Shown: positions 25,882 to 35,045 of the stretch, piece after piece
Numbering within the stretch: the first letter of the stretch is position 1
Layout of the letters: the number at the start of each line of letters is the position of its first letter
Assembly: GCF_000158815.1 (NCBI RefSeq)
Contig: NZ_GG657738.1
Coordinates: forward strand, 1,109,149 to 1,173,148
Direction of reading: 5' to 3'
DNA: 64,000 bases
Source of the DNA: Micromonospora sp. ATCC 39149
GTDB taxonomy: Bacteria; Actinomycetota; Actinomycetes; Mycobacteriales; Micromonosporaceae
Translations under genes and position numbers: made by a program
Notes under the pieces: generated by a model
Told to the model about the DNA's origin: nothing
Seen by the model: the letters and a program-made list of their open reading frames with translations, nothing else
The model's database searches: none

Positions 25882-26865
25882 TCATTCCGGGCGTCCCGCC
25901 GTGCCGTGTTCAGGCGAGAGTGCTGCGCTGAAGCGGGCCGCGACCGCCGCCACGGCGGCATGTAGTTCGGGGCCTTCTTGCACAGAAAAGTCGAAGGGGA
26001 CAACGGCCAGCCACTCCTGGGCGTACATCGCGGGATTTCGGGTGCTGCCGACCAGTACGCACCGGTCGCCGTCCGGCTGGAGGCGGCCCATCGGCGGCCG
26101 GATCCACGGTGCCACCTTCTCCTGCGGCGCGTGGAACACCACGCGGGTGGGGTACTTCCAGCCCGCGCCGAGATTCTCCTCGAGTGCGGCAACCGGATCC
26201 AGGTCGTCGGGCGGTGTGAAGCCGTGCGGCATCTGCCGCACGGACCGGACCCGGTCGATACGGTATGTGCGGATCGCGTCCGCGCGGTGCGAGTGGCACA
26301 GCAGGTACCAGCGCCCGTACCGCACCACGACTGCCCACGGGTCGACCTCGGCGTCCCACTCCTCGCCGCTTCCGCCTCGATAGGTGACCAGGACGCGGCG
26401 CCGGTCGGCGACGGCGGCGACCAGGGCGCTTGTGGTGGCGGGGTCAGGGCGGGCCGAGTGCCGGTCAGGGGTGGCCGAGGCGTATGCCCGTAGCGCCGCC
26501 GCCTGCCGTCCGACACTGTCGGGAAGAGCCCGGATGACCTTGCTGAGTGCCGAGCCGATCAGGTCGTCGGCGTCGATCGCGGCCGGCTGCCCGTCGAGCA
26601 CGGCCATGACCAGGCCGAGTGCTTGCTCCTGGGTGAAGACGACCGGCGGCAGCCGTGTGCCGCGGCCCAGCCGGTAGCCGCCGTACGGTCCGCGGACCGA
26701 TTCGATCGGGATGCCGGCTTCGCGAAGGATCTCGACGTAGCGTCGCGCGGCCCGCTCCGTCACGCCCAGGAGAGAGGCGAGTTGGTCGGCAGTCGCGCCG
26801 GAACGTGCCTGCAGGATCTCGAGAGCGCGTAGGGCCCGGGCGGTAGGGCTCGGAGCGGGTCGCAC
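25882..26865 (-). CDS. YafY-type WYL-domain transcriptional regulator
   Basis: 327 residues. N-terminal winged helix of the DeoR/HTH_11 type (RALEILQARSGATADQLASL), then a WYL domain (WYLLCHSHRADAIRTYRIDR) and a WCX C-terminal extension. Such proteins sense small ligands, often nucleic-acid pieces, and regulate nearby genes. It is divergent from the hydrolase at 26919; the 53-bp gap must hold both promoters, so the hydrolase is the likely target. Confidence 0.88.
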   Translation of the reverse strand: MRPAPSPTARALRALEILQARSGATADQLASLLGVTERAARRYVEILREAGIPIESVRGPYGGYRLGRGTRLPPVVFTQEQALGLVMAVLDGQPAAIDADDLIGSALSKVIRALPDSVGRQAAALRAYASATPDRHSARPDPATTSALVAAVADRRRVLVTYRGGSGEEWDAEVDPWAVVVRYGRWYLLCHSHRADAIRTYRIDRVRSVRQMPHGFTPPDDLDPVAALEENLGAGWKYPTRVVFHAPQEKVAPWIRPPMGRLQPDGDRCVLVGSTRNPAMYAQEWLAVVPFDFSVQEGPELHAAVAAVAARFSAALSPEHGTAGRPE

Positions 26866-26918
26866 AGCGGAAAGAGTACCGGAAGTAGAACGTCCGGAAT
26901 CGCCTCTAGGTTGATTCC

Positions 26919-27602
26919 ATGACTGCAGAACAGATCGTGCTCCTGGGTGGCCTATGGCTCGATGGGTCGGTGTGGACCAGCGTTGCGTGCGAGCTGGGAG
27001 AGAGGGGCCGCCATGCGGTGCCGGTGACCCTGCCGGGGCAGGGCGATGGGAACAGGTCGGCGACGCTGGCCGACCAGCTGACCGCGGTGCTTGCCGCCGT
27101 GGACGCGGGTCCCGGCAGGTCGGTGGTGGTGGGGCACTCCGCAGCCTGCACCCTGGCCTGGATGGCGGCCGACGCGCGGCCCGAGCGCGTGGCCAAGGTC
27201 GTGCTGATCGGCGGGTTCCCCTCAGGCGACGGGCGGCCGTACGCCGACTTCTTCGAGATCAGCGAGGGTGTCATGCCGTTCCCCGGTTGGAGACCGTTCA
27301 ACGGGGCGGACGCCGCCGACCTGGACGAGCAGGCCCGGCAGGCCTTCGCGGCGGCGGCGATCCCGGTTCCCGAGGGCGTGGCCAGGGGTGTCGTACGGCT
27401 GACAGACGAGCGGCGGTTCGACGTCCCGATCGTGGTGGTGTGCCCGGAGTTCACGCCCGCCGAGGCGCAGGAGTGGATCGCCGCGGGAGACGTACCGGAG
27501 CTGGCCCGCGCCAAGCACGTCGAGCTGGCCGACATCGACTCCGGACATTGGCCGATGGTGACGCGGCCCGCAGAACTGGCGCGGGTCCTCGCCGCGGTCT
27601 AG
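26919..27602 (+). CDS. Alpha/beta hydrolase
   Basis: 227 residues. Nucleophile elbow GHSAA (VVVGHSAACTLAW), an oxyanion-type loop near the start (LLGGLWLDGSVW) and a C-terminal His (DIDSGHWPMV) give a full Ser-Asp-His triad pattern. It resembles small esterase/EstC-like hydrolases. The substrate is unknown. The divergent WYL regulator suggests an inducible detoxification role. Confidence 0.85.
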   Translation: MTAEQIVLLGGLWLDGSVWTSVACELGERGRHAVPVTLPGQGDGNRSATLADQLTAVLAAVDAGPGRSVVVGHSAACTLAWMAADARPERVAKVVLIGGFPSGDGRPYADFFEISEGVMPFPGWRPFNGADAADLDEQARQAFAAAAIPVPEGVARGVVRLTDERRFDVPIVVVCPEFTPAEAQEWIAAGDVPELARAKHVELADIDSGHWPMVTRPAELARVLAAV

Positions 27603-27689
27603 CGGGAAACGGAGATCGCATGTGCGGCGTCGTGGTCTGCTGCCGGCTCCATAGCGTGGACTCTGCTTAGCGCAGCATCCGGATCTGCC

Positions 27690-27830
27690 CCTCCGGGCGG
27701 GCTGGCGTTCCTTCGTGGTGGAGGTGATGGGCGCGTTCCAGGTGCCGTCAGGGATCGAGCCGATGAGGATGAGCAGGCCGATCCCGATCAGGACGCCGGG
27801 GAGCAGGATGCGTCCCCAACGGCTGAGTGC
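27690..27830 (-). pseudogene. Possible C-terminal remnant of a small membrane transporter
   Basis: On the minus strand, GRILLPGVLIGIGLLILIGS then a short polar tail and stop resembles the last helix of CadD-type cadmium transporters. It begins within the 3' end of the TetR gene, and no upstream part is present. Weak evidence. Confidence 0.25.
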
Positions 27831-28453
27831 TCTGCATCGGCGCCCGTGACGGGATGAGGTTCTCGCGCCCGACTGAAGACGCCGGAGCGCAGGGCTGCTG
27901 CGACCGCCGCAGCGGTACGTCGGGCGAACTCCTCGTCGATGGGTTCGTCGACGACGAGCAGCCGTAGGAAGAAGGGCGCGCCCAGGACCTCGATCGCGGC
28001 CCGGGCATCGGTGTCCTGAGGCAGCTCGCCGCGGGCGACGGCGTGGTTGACGACGGCCTCGGCCAGGCCGAACCGTTCGGCGAAGAAGCCGCGGACGATC
28101 TGCGCGGCGCGTGGGTTGTGGGGCACGGCCGCGGCCAGGGCGGTGAGCAGCTCGCCAGGTTCGCCGGCCATGCCGCGCCGGATCAGCAGCGCCAGTTCTT
28201 CGAGGTCGGTGTCGAGGTCGCCGGTGTCCGGGATCGGGACGACCTCACTGGCGTACTCGCTGAGCAGGTCGCCGAGGACGCCTTCCAGGTCGGTCCACCG
28301 GCGGTAGACCGACGTCTTGTTGACGCCGGCCGCCTGGGCGATCCGTTCGACGGTCAGCCCGGTGTACCCGTCGACGAGGAGAGCACGGGTGGCCGTGAGG
28401 ACCGCGGCCCGGACACGGGCGCTGCGCCCGCCCGGTCGTTGGCCGGCAGACAT
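27788..28453 (-). CDS. TetR/AcrR-family repressor
   Basis: 221 residues. N-terminal HTH typical of TetR (TVERIAQAAGVNKTSVYRRW) followed by a helical ligand-binding domain (TetR_C, with AVPHNPRAAQIVRGFFAERF). It is divergent from the flavin monooxygenase at 28548. Two inverted repeats in the gap (28468-28487 and 28518-28531) are good operator candidates. The usual arrangement is a repressor controlling itself and a drug- or aromatic-modifying monooxygenase. Confidence 0.9.
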   Translation of the reverse strand: MSAGQRPGGRSARVRAAVLTATRALLVDGYTGLTVERIAQAAGVNKTSVYRRWTDLEGVLGDLLSEYASEVVPIPDTGDLDTDLEELALLIRRGMAGEPGELLTALAAAVPHNPRAAQIVRGFFAERFGLAEAVVNHAVARGELPQDTDARAAIEVLGAPFFLRLLVVDEPIDEEFARRTAAAVAAALRSGVFSRAREPHPVTGADAEHSAVGDASCSPAS

Positions 28454-28467
28454 CGGACACCTCCCTT

Positions 28468-28531
28468 AACGCACTTCCTGTTGCGTTATGCCGTCTCATC
28501 ATGCCAGACTGAGAAAAGCAACGCGAGTTGC
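28468..28531. promoter_or_regulatory. Two inverted repeats, likely TetR operator(s)
   Basis: aacgca-N8-tgcgtt at 28468-28487 and gcaac-N4-gttgc at 28518-28531 share the half-site core gcaac/gcgtt. They flank the divergent promoters of the TetR gene (start 28453) and the monooxygenase (start 28548). Confidence 0.6.
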
Positions 28532-28547
28532 AATAAGGGGAGGATCC

Positions 28548-29747
28548 ATGAACACCACCGGCTGCATCGTCGGCGGCGGGCCAGCAGGGCTCGTCCTGGG
28601 GCTGCTGCTCGCCCGACAGGGAGTGAAGGTCACCGTGCTGGAAAAGCACGCCGACTTCCTCCGGGACTTCCGCGGCGACACGGTCCATCCCTCCACACTG
28701 GCCATGCTCGACGAGATCGGGCTCGGCGATCGGATGGCGGCGCTGCCCGGGCGCAAGGCCGGCTCATTGCGCGCCACCTTCGACGACGGCACCTACACCG
28801 TCGCCGACTTCACGCGCCTGCCGACGCCGCACAACTACCTGTACTTCGTTCCCCAGTGGGACTTCCTGGAAATGCTCGCGACCGAGGCGGCGAAGTTCCC
28901 CACCTTCACGCTGCTTCGCTCCACCACCGTGACAGGCCTGCTCCGCGACGCGTCCGGCGCCATCACTGGCGTGCGCGCCATTGGCCCGGAGGGCGAGCTG
29001 GAGATCGAGGCATCGCTCACCGTCGCCTGCGACGGCCGCGATTCGGTGGTACGCCGGGAACTCGGCCTGCGGCCGGTCGACTACGGCGCGCCCATGGACG
29101 TGCTGTGGTTCCGAATCTCGCGCCGCGCAGGCGACGGCGACGGCCTGGCGATGCGGATCGGCGCCGGCGGACTGATGCTCGCCATCGACCGCGGCGACTA
29201 CTACCAGTGCGCATACGTCATCGCCAAGGGCGGCTACGACGAAATCCGCGCGGCCGGGCTGGAGGCGCTGCAGGAACAGGTGACCCGACGGCACCCCGTC
29301 CTCGCTGACCGGGTCGGTGAGCTCGCCACCTGGGACGACGTCAAGCTGCTGACGGTGAAGGTCAACCGGCTGAAGCGGTGGCACGCGCCCGGCGCGCTGC
29401 TCATCGGCGACGCCGCACACGCCATGTCCCCGATCGGTGGCGTCGGCATCAACCTGGCGGTGCAGGACGCCACGGCCACCGCCCGGATGCTGGGCCCGAC
29501 GCTCGCCGCCGGGCAGCCGGTCACCGAAGCGGATCTCGCCGCAGTGCAGAAGCGCCGGCGCTTCCCGACGGTGGTGACGCAGAACATCCAGCGCGCCGCG
29601 CAGCGGCGCATCGTCGACCCACTGCTGCACGCCACCGGCCGGATCGACGCCCCGGCGCCGATCCGCCTGCTGCAGCGGTTCCCGGCGCTGCAAGCCCTCC
29701 CCGCCCGGCTGGCCGGCATCGGCGTACGCCCTGAACACATGCGCTGA
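28548..29747 (+). CDS. FAD-dependent aromatic monooxygenase (PheA/TetX superfamily)
   Basis: 399 residues. Rossmann motif GGGPAGLVLGLLLARQG at the N-terminus; the central DG motif (VACDGRDSVVRRELG) and the GD motif (LLIGDAAHAMSPIGGVGINL) are all intact, giving a class A flavin hydroxylase. The ATG at 28548 has aaggggagg before it. It is regulated, by inference, by the divergent TetR protein. Family members hydroxylate phenols or inactivate antibiotics such as rifamycins and tetracyclines; the substrate is unknown. Confidence 0.9.
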   Translation: MNTTGCIVGGGPAGLVLGLLLARQGVKVTVLEKHADFLRDFRGDTVHPSTLAMLDEIGLGDRMAALPGRKAGSLRATFDDGTYTVADFTRLPTPHNYLYFVPQWDFLEMLATEAAKFPTFTLLRSTTVTGLLRDASGAITGVRAIGPEGELEIEASLTVACDGRDSVVRRELGLRPVDYGAPMDVLWFRISRRAGDGDGLAMRIGAGGLMLAIDRGDYYQCAYVIAKGGYDEIRAAGLEALQEQVTRRHPVLADRVGELATWDDVKLLTVKVNRLKRWHAPGALLIGDAAHAMSPIGGVGINLAVQDATATARMLGPTLAAGQPVTEADLAAVQKRRRFPTVVTQNIQRAAQRRIVDPLLHATGRIDAPAPIRLLQRFPALQALPARLAGIGVRPEHMR

Positions 29748-29811
29748 CCCAACATATATCGCGCTTTCGTCGAGGGCGTAACGCTAGCCGAGTAGCATAA
29801 CTTTCACAATG

Positions 29812-29847
29812 AGGCTCTCTTGCCCCTCAAGATCCCTCAGAGAGCCT
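29812..29847 (+). terminator. 9-bp hairpin terminator after the monooxygenase
   Basis: aggctctct pairs with agagagcct across an 18-nt loop and is followed by ttgg. It lies 65 bp after the monooxygenase stop. The region 29748-29939 is otherwise empty and unusually AT-rich for this window (atatatcgcg near 29754). Confidence 0.55.
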
Positions 29848-29939
29848 TTGGCCGCATCGAGCGCCGTGAAGAGTAAATCCGCAGATGAACACAGCAGATG
29901 GTTTCGCTCCACATCGATGAATAGGCGCTGGAATCTCAT

Positions 29940-31100
29940 CTATCTGTCGCCAAGGACCACCCACCCATCATTGGGGATTTCTGCATCAGAAACGGCTTGA
30001 CCACGATCGCCAGGGTTGGCCGGCTGCGCGGGCACTGCCGAATCCGCCACATCCACTCCCATGTGGCCCCCTGGCAGCCCTGCGGGGCCGATGTTAGGCG
30101 ATCCAGCAACCGATGCGGCGAGCCGCCGCCGCAGGGTCCGCGTGGAGTGGGCGGCGCGGCCGAGCCGCCCGCCGGCGTAGCGCACGCCACCGCAGAACAC
30201 GCCCTGGGCGACCGCGAGCCAGCTGCACACGCCGCGCTCGATCAACCACAGGGGCGCCAGCACCGCGGTGGCCGGCGGGAAGACCGCCGGACCGCCGGCC
30301 TTGCGCCGGCCGGTCTCGGCCACTCCGATGACCGCCGCCGCAGCCGCGGCCAGCAGCCCCGGACGCCGGGCGGCGACCGCCGCCGCCACCCCGGGCAGCA
30401 CGAGCAGCGCGGCCACCAGCCGCACCGGCTGGGCGAGTTCGTCGTACGCCTGGCGAACGCGCTGGGAGGCGAAGTGTCTCGTGGTGGGAGGCAGGCGCCG
30501 GACGTACAGCCCGGCGGGAGCCGCCACGTTGCCGCCGAAGGCTCGCACGGTCCGGATCAACTCAAGGTTCTCGAAGAGGACGTCGGGGTCGTAGCCACCG
30601 GCGGCGAGGAAGACGCTGCGCCGCACCGCGAGGGTTCCGGGAAAGTCCGCGCCGATCGCCCGGTTGAGCAGGATCCGCCCGGTGTCCCAGTAGGCGTGCC
30701 AGGGAAGCGGGTCGAAGTAGTTCTGGGGTTGCACCAGGTCCGCCCGTCGCAGGAGACGCCGGACCTCGCGCAGTCCGTCCTCGTCGTATCGGACGTCGTC
30801 GTCGGCGATCACCACGTCCTCGTGCGTGGCCGCCGGCACACCGGTCAGCACGCCGAGCACCTTGCCGTTCCGGCCGGACAGGCGCGGGTCGGGTGGCAGG
30901 TGCCGGACCAGCGGATGCCACCGCCGGTGGTGGCGGGCGAAGACCTCGGGCGGCGACCCGTCCACCACGATCACCTCCACCCGGGCGGCGAGCCAGCGCA
31001 GGTAGTCGGTCAACTGCTCCGGGTCGCTGTCGTCCACCCACCGGATCGGCAGCACGTACGACATCGGCATCGGTCGCGGCCGGGCGGCGGCGCCGGTCAT
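29940..31100 (-). CDS. Glycosyltransferase family 2-like membrane protein
   Basis: About 386 residues. GT-A fold features: VEVIVVDGSPPEVF near the start, then DDD (VVIADDDVRYDEDG) as the metal/nucleotide-binding DxD, and ADFPGTLAVRRSVFLAAGGY. A C-terminal region with two or three hydrophobic segments is followed by a disordered tail. The ATG at 31100 overlaps the stop of the methyltransferase (31097). Together with the next three minus-strand genes it makes a small gene set; I cannot name the glycan. Confidence 0.75.
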   Translation of the reverse strand: MTGAAARPRPMPMSYVLPIRWVDDSDPEQLTDYLRWLAARVEVIVVDGSPPEVFARHHRRWHPLVRHLPPDPRLSGRNGKVLGVLTGVPAATHEDVVIADDDVRYDEDGLREVRRLLRRADLVQPQNYFDPLPWHAYWDTGRILLNRAIGADFPGTLAVRRSVFLAAGGYDPDVLFENLELIRTVRAFGGNVAAPAGLYVRRLPPTTRHFASQRVRQAYDELAQPVRLVAALLVLPGVAAAVAARRPGLLAAAAAAVIGVAETGRRKAGGPAVFPPATAVLAPLWLIERGVCSWLAVAQGVFCGGVRYAGGRLGRAAHSTRTLRRRLAASVAGSPNIGPAGLPGGHMGVDVADSAVPAQPANPGDRGQAVSDAEIPNDGWVVLGDR

Positions 31101-31849
31101 GCCGAATCCGCCCGGCGGTAGACGCTCACGTGTTCCCGGCTGTCGTCTCCGAACGGCAGGCGCGTCCAACCGGCCCACCGGTGCTCGCGGCGCAGCCCGG
31201 CCAGCTCGGCCATCAGGTCCAGCTCCGCCGGCCAGGCGTACCGGTGGTTCGCCGGCAACAGGTGGACCCCGCCCGCGGTCAGCCGAACCTTGGTGGTGGT
31301 CATCCTCTGCTCGGCGGGGTGCAGGAGCGCCGCCTCCAGCAGGATCTCGTCCTCCGCGACCCGTACCGGGCGCAGCGCCGAGCCGTTGCGGAACGCCGCC
31401 GGGTCCGGCACCCAGGCCTCGACCACGAACCGACCGCCGGGACGCAGGTGGGCGGCCGCGTTGCGGAAGCAGGCCACCTGCGCGGCCTGGTCGGGCAGCG
31501 CGAAGACGGTGTTGAAGGCGAGGAGGACCAACGCGAAGTCGCCGGGTACGCGGGTGTGGGTGAAGTCCCCCACCGCCACGTCGATCCGGTCGCCACCCGC
31601 CTTGCTCCGCAGGCCCGCCACCATGTCGGGAGAACCCTCGATGCCGGCGACCGTCAGGCCGCGTTCGACCAGCGGAAGCGCCAGGCGACCGGTGCCTATG
31701 CCGAACTCGCAGACCGGCCCGCCGTCGGCCAGCTCGGCCAGGACCTCCACGGCGCTGTCCGGAGTCAGAAACGCGTAGGTCTCGTCATACACGTCGGCCA
31801 CGTACCGCCCGTAGGCGCTCGCGTCAAACGACAACTCTGCCTCCCGCAC
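31097..31849 (-). CDS. Class I SAM-dependent methyltransferase
   Basis: About 250 residues. SAM-binding motif I CEFGIGTGRLALPL, motif II GIEGSPDMV and post-II VAVGDFTHT are clear, then LVLLAFNTVFALPDQAAQVA. The GTG at 31849 has AGGA upstream; the frame is open to 31888. It is coupled to the glycosyltransferase by a 4-bp overlap, so methylation of a sugar-containing product is plausible. Confidence 0.85.
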   Translation of the reverse strand: MREAELSFDASAYGRYVADVYDETYAFLTPDSAVEVLAELADGGPVCEFGIGTGRLALPLVERGLTVAGIEGSPDMVAGLRSKAGGDRIDVAVGDFTHTRVPGDFALVLLAFNTVFALPDQAAQVACFRNAAAHLRPGGRFVVEAWVPDPAAFRNGSALRPVRVAEDEILLEAALLHPAEQRMTTTKVRLTAGGVHLLPANHRYAWPAELDLMAELAGLRREHRWAGWTRLPFGDDSREHVSVYRRADSA

Positions 31850-31910
31850 GACGATGGTCCTGCCTGTGCCCGTTCCGTCGCGCCTCAAACGGGCCGGCGC
31901 CGCTCGCGGC

Positions 31911-33023
31911 TCAGCAGGCCAGGCCGGTCATCAGGCTCGCCGTCTCCGAGCCGGTGGCGCGATGCAGCTCGTCGACGTGCAGGGTGATCGGCGCGCCGGG
32001 ACCGTGGGGACGCAGGGAGCTGCGGCCGGCCTGCCAGCTGTTTAGAGTCCAGGCGGCGAAGAGACGGTCCAGCGCCAGGGCGGCGGAAGCCCCGAAGAGC
32101 ACGTCTGCGGCGAGGTGCGGCTCGACCCGGACCAGCCCGCCGCACATGTCGTGCGCGGCGATCTGCTCGTGCACCGCGTCCGCCTCGACATGCTCGTCGT
32201 AGAAGCGGGTGGCCGCCTCGTCGAGACCGAGGCGCCGCAGGCCCCGCCCGTAGCGACGGTTCGGCAGCGACGAGGTCATCTCGTAGGCGGCGAGGTGCCC
32301 GAGCAGCGCCCCGCGCAACCGGCGGTGCAGCCCGAACAGCGACATCAGGTTGTTGCCCGCCAGGGTCACCGCGGGAACCGCGTCCAGATAGGCCCCGTAT
32401 CCGGTGTCCAGACCGAGCCGCTCCAGGGTGACGCGGAACAGTTCGGCGTGCATGCGGTCGAGCCGGCCACCGCCGTACTCGTCGACCTGGATCTCGACCA
32501 GGGCGGCCTTCGCCGGGCCGCCCAGCCGCGGCAGGGCCCAGCTGTGCGGGTCCGCCTCTCGGAGGTGGTAGATCGAGCGGTGCATGACGAACTCACGGAA
32601 CTGCTCGTGGGTCGCCCGCCGTTGCAGATACGCGGAAAGCGCCGGGCCGTCGTCGGCCGCCACCACGGCGGCGAGAGCGGAGGCCATTCGCCCGTCGAGG
32701 AGCGGGGGCTGCGGGCCGGCGAGCACGCGCACGGCCGCCTCGAAGACCGCTTCGGCGCGACTGCGCAGCGCGATCAGCGACGGCTGCCACTCCCACCGGT
32801 CGTCCACGCCGCGCCAACCGCGGTAGTGCAGCTCGTAGCAGAGGAAGAGGGTGAGCTGAAGGTCCTCGTCATCGATCGGGTCCACCCCGTCGAACTCGGA
32901 GGCCAGGTCTGCGGGCAGGTCGTGCGGGGCGGATGTGAGCGCGTCGTGCAGCGCCGCGGAGACCGGCCCGCGTGGCTGCGGCAGCGGCGCCGGACCATAG
33001 CGACGGTCACCGGACTCAACCAC
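31911..33023 (-). CDS. Iron-containing redox enzyme, haem-oxygenase-like diiron family
   Basis: 370 residues, all-helical. Likely diiron ligands sit in VEIQVDEYGGGRLDRMHAEL, GHLAAYEMTSS and FYDEHVEADAVHEQIAAHD, which match the E/H/E...E/H pattern of haem-oxygenase-like diiron oxidases. Such enzymes oxidise fatty acids, amino acids or other small molecules. It lies beside a CDGSH protein; the pair recurs in actinomycetes as far as I know, suggesting electron or cluster supply. The actual reaction is unknown. Confidence 0.75.
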   Translation of the reverse strand: MVESGDRRYGPAPLPQPRGPVSAALHDALTSAPHDLPADLASEFDGVDPIDDEDLQLTLFLCYELHYRGWRGVDDRWEWQPSLIALRSRAEAVFEAAVRVLAGPQPPLLDGRMASALAAVVAADDGPALSAYLQRRATHEQFREFVMHRSIYHLREADPHSWALPRLGGPAKAALVEIQVDEYGGGRLDRMHAELFRVTLERLGLDTGYGAYLDAVPAVTLAGNNLMSLFGLHRRLRGALLGHLAAYEMTSSLPNRRYGRGLRRLGLDEAATRFYDEHVEADAVHEQIAAHDMCGGLVRVEPHLAADVLFGASAALALDRLFAAWTLNSWQAGRSSLRPHGPGAPITLHVDELHRATGSETASLMTGLAC

Positions 33024-33131
33024 CCTGACCTCCCCGCACAGTCGTCCAGCTGCCTGTCCCCGCTCCCGACTGCCACAAACCCGGTGTCTGGCGTCGATCG
33101 GCGCGGGCGCGCCCCGGTCGTCTCGGTGGGT

Positions 33132-33347
33132 TCATCGCGGCTTCGGTGTGTCACGGTCGGCGCCGGCACGGAAGTTGATCATTTTGTGGGTGCCGTCGCA
33201 GAAGGGATTGATGGCTGACTTCCCGCACCGGCACAGGGCGATCGTCGCCCGGCCCGGTGCGATGGACGTGCCGTCCGGTGTGCGTAACTCGAAGTCGCCG
33301 CGGACGATAAGCGGTCCGTCCTCGTACGGGGTGATTGTCGACGTCAT
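33132..33347 (-). CDS. CDGSH iron-sulfur domain protein (mitoNEET-like)
   Basis: 71 residues. The CDGSH 3Cys-1His cluster motif is complete: C39-x-C41...C50-x3-H54 (CRCGKSAINPFCDGTH), binding a [2Fe-2S] cluster. Small soluble redox protein, probably serving the adjacent diiron enzyme. The start is the ATG giving MTSTITPYED. Confidence 0.9.
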   Translation of the reverse strand: MTSTITPYEDGPLIVRGDFELRTPDGTSIAPGRATIALCRCGKSAINPFCDGTHKMINFRAGADRDTPKPR

Positions 33348-33815
33348 GCCGCCTGTGGTCCCCCGGCTGCGGCGATCCAAACTGCCGACGCCCAACCGCG
33401 ACCCGGGCGGCCACCGCGTTCACCGAACTCGCCCAAGCGATCTGACCAGTACCGCCGACACGGCTCGCCGTGCCCGCCGATCCGCCACAGCGCCCGCGTC
33501 GGCGAGGTGTCTGGCGTGCACAAGCACCCGGTGTGTTGCCGGCGAGCAAACGGAGACTGCTGGGGCGCGGCGACGCCGGCCGACGACGCCTGCTGCGGGA
33601 GACGGCCGAGCGCCGCATCGGCGTGGTGGTCGCCGGCAGCGACCCGTTCTGGACCCCCGGCCGGACACCAACCGCGCCCAGGTCACCGTCGACCTCTCGG
33701 CCAACACCATCCAGCTCCCGGTTGTCGGTGGCGCCGCCGCCCTCGGCTTCTGACCGGCTCTCGGCCGGCCGTGCGGGACAGCGCGCGGCCGGCCGGGTCG
33801 GTATCGTCGCGGCCC
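33348..33815. other. Gene-poor gap before the phosphonate genes
   Basis: No gene I can support. A plus-strand frame near 33680-33753 ends with VTVDLSANTIQLPVVGGAAA and a stop. It looks protein-like but is short and unrecognised. Another frame gives RRLLRETAERRIGVVVAGSD. These may be relics of a gene displaced when the cluster arrived. Confidence 0.3.
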
Positions 33816-34916
33816 ATGATCTCGGCCGGGGAATTCTGCGGGGAACTGCGCCGGCGCCGGGTCGGATTCGTCACCGGCGTGCCGTGCTCCTACTTCAACG
33901 GGCCGATCGCGCTGCTGGAACGGCAGCCGTCGGGGTACGTCGCCGCCGCGAACGAGGGCGCCGCGCTGGCCATGGCGGCGGGCGCCGAGTTGCGCGGAGT
34001 CCGCAGCGCGGTGCTGGTGCAGAACTCCGGGTTCGGCAACCTGGTCAACCCGCTCACCTCGCTGCTCGACGTGTTCGCCGTGCCGGTGCTGGTCTTCATG
34101 AGCCTGCGCGGCTGGCCCGATCCGGACGGCGACGAGCCGCAGCACGCCGTCATGGGCCGCACCGGGCACGCCCTGCTCGACGTCCTCGGTGTGCCGCACT
34201 GGACGCTGCGGCCCACCGTGGACAGCCTGCGCGACCTGCTAGACCGCGCCGACCACGCCCGCCAGCGGGGCCGGGCGGCGTGGATCCTGGTGCCCAAGGG
34301 GTCGGTGGGCGAGGCGCCCGGTGAGCCCGGCCCCGAGCCGGCGTTCCGGCGGCGCGAGGCGCTGGCAGCCCTCCTACCGCACGTCGAGCACGACATCGTC
34401 TACGCCACCACCGGGTTCATCAGCCGCGAGCTCAGCGGGCTGGCCGACCGCCCGCTGAACTTCTACGTCGCCGGCTCCATGGGCCACGCCCTCGCCCTCG
34501 GACTGGGCACGGCGTTGCACGAGCCGCGCCGGCGGGTGATCGTGCTCGACGGCGACGGCGCCGCGCTCATGCACCTGGGCACCGCGGCGACCGTCGGGGC
34601 GTACGCACCGCCGAACCTGCTGCACGTCGTCCTGGACAACCACAGCTACGAGTCGACCGGCGCGCAGCGCACCACGTCGGCGTCGGTGCGGTGGACCGAT
34701 CTCGGCCGCGGGCTCGGCTACCGGACCGTCGCTGAGTGCTCCGACGGCGACGCCGTCCGCGGCACGCTGCGGGCGATCGCGGCGCAGGACGGGCCGCACC
34801 TGGTGGTCGTGCACATCGGCGCGGACCGTGCCACCACGCCGCCGCGCGTCACCCGGCTGGGCACGCCGCCGGAGCTCGCGGCACGGTTCCGCGCGGCGGT
34901 GGCGGAACCGGACTGA
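33816..34916 (+). CDS. ppd: Phosphonopyruvate decarboxylase
   Basis: 366 residues from the ATG at 33816. This is a thiamine-diphosphate enzyme converting phosphonopyruvate to phosphonoacetaldehyde, the step that pulls the unfavourable PEP mutase equilibrium forward. Seen: the N-terminal catalytic-Glu segment (VAAANEGAALAMAAG), YFNGPIALLERQP near the start, and the C-terminal TPP motif GDGAALMHLG...LDNHSYESTGAQRT. It is followed by PEP mutase after a 129-bp gap, so it is separately started but functionally paired. The third usual partner, a phosphonoacetaldehyde reductase or transaminase, is not next to it. Confidence 0.93.
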   Translation: MISAGEFCGELRRRRVGFVTGVPCSYFNGPIALLERQPSGYVAAANEGAALAMAAGAELRGVRSAVLVQNSGFGNLVNPLTSLLDVFAVPVLVFMSLRGWPDPDGDEPQHAVMGRTGHALLDVLGVPHWTLRPTVDSLRDLLDRADHARQRGRAAWILVPKGSVGEAPGEPGPEPAFRRREALAALLPHVEHDIVYATTGFISRELSGLADRPLNFYVAGSMGHALALGLGTALHEPRRRVIVLDGDGAALMHLGTAATVGAYAPPNLLHVVLDNHSYESTGAQRTTSASVRWTDLGRGLGYRTVAECSDGDAVRGTLRAIAAQDGPHLVVVHIGADRATTPPRVTRLGTPPELAARFRAAVAEPD

Positions 34917-35045
34917 TCGCGGCTGTCAATACCGAAACATCTTCCTGCAATTGTGGGACCAAATCGTCACAACATCTTCTTCCGCCATTAGCACCGGAGT
35001 AGCGTCCCAAAAGTCGGTCCGCTTATCGAGAAACACGGGGGATGA
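34917..35045 (+). promoter_or_regulatory. AT-richer promoter region before the PEP mutase gene
   Basis: A 129-bp gap that is far richer in A/T than its surroundings. It contains caattgtggg (34948-34957), preceded by tcttcctg. The same 10-mer in the opposite orientation, with a similar flank, is in the promoter region of the cluster's LuxR-type regulator (59193-59202). This is the likely promoter of the pepM to methyltransferase operon. Confidence 0.55.
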
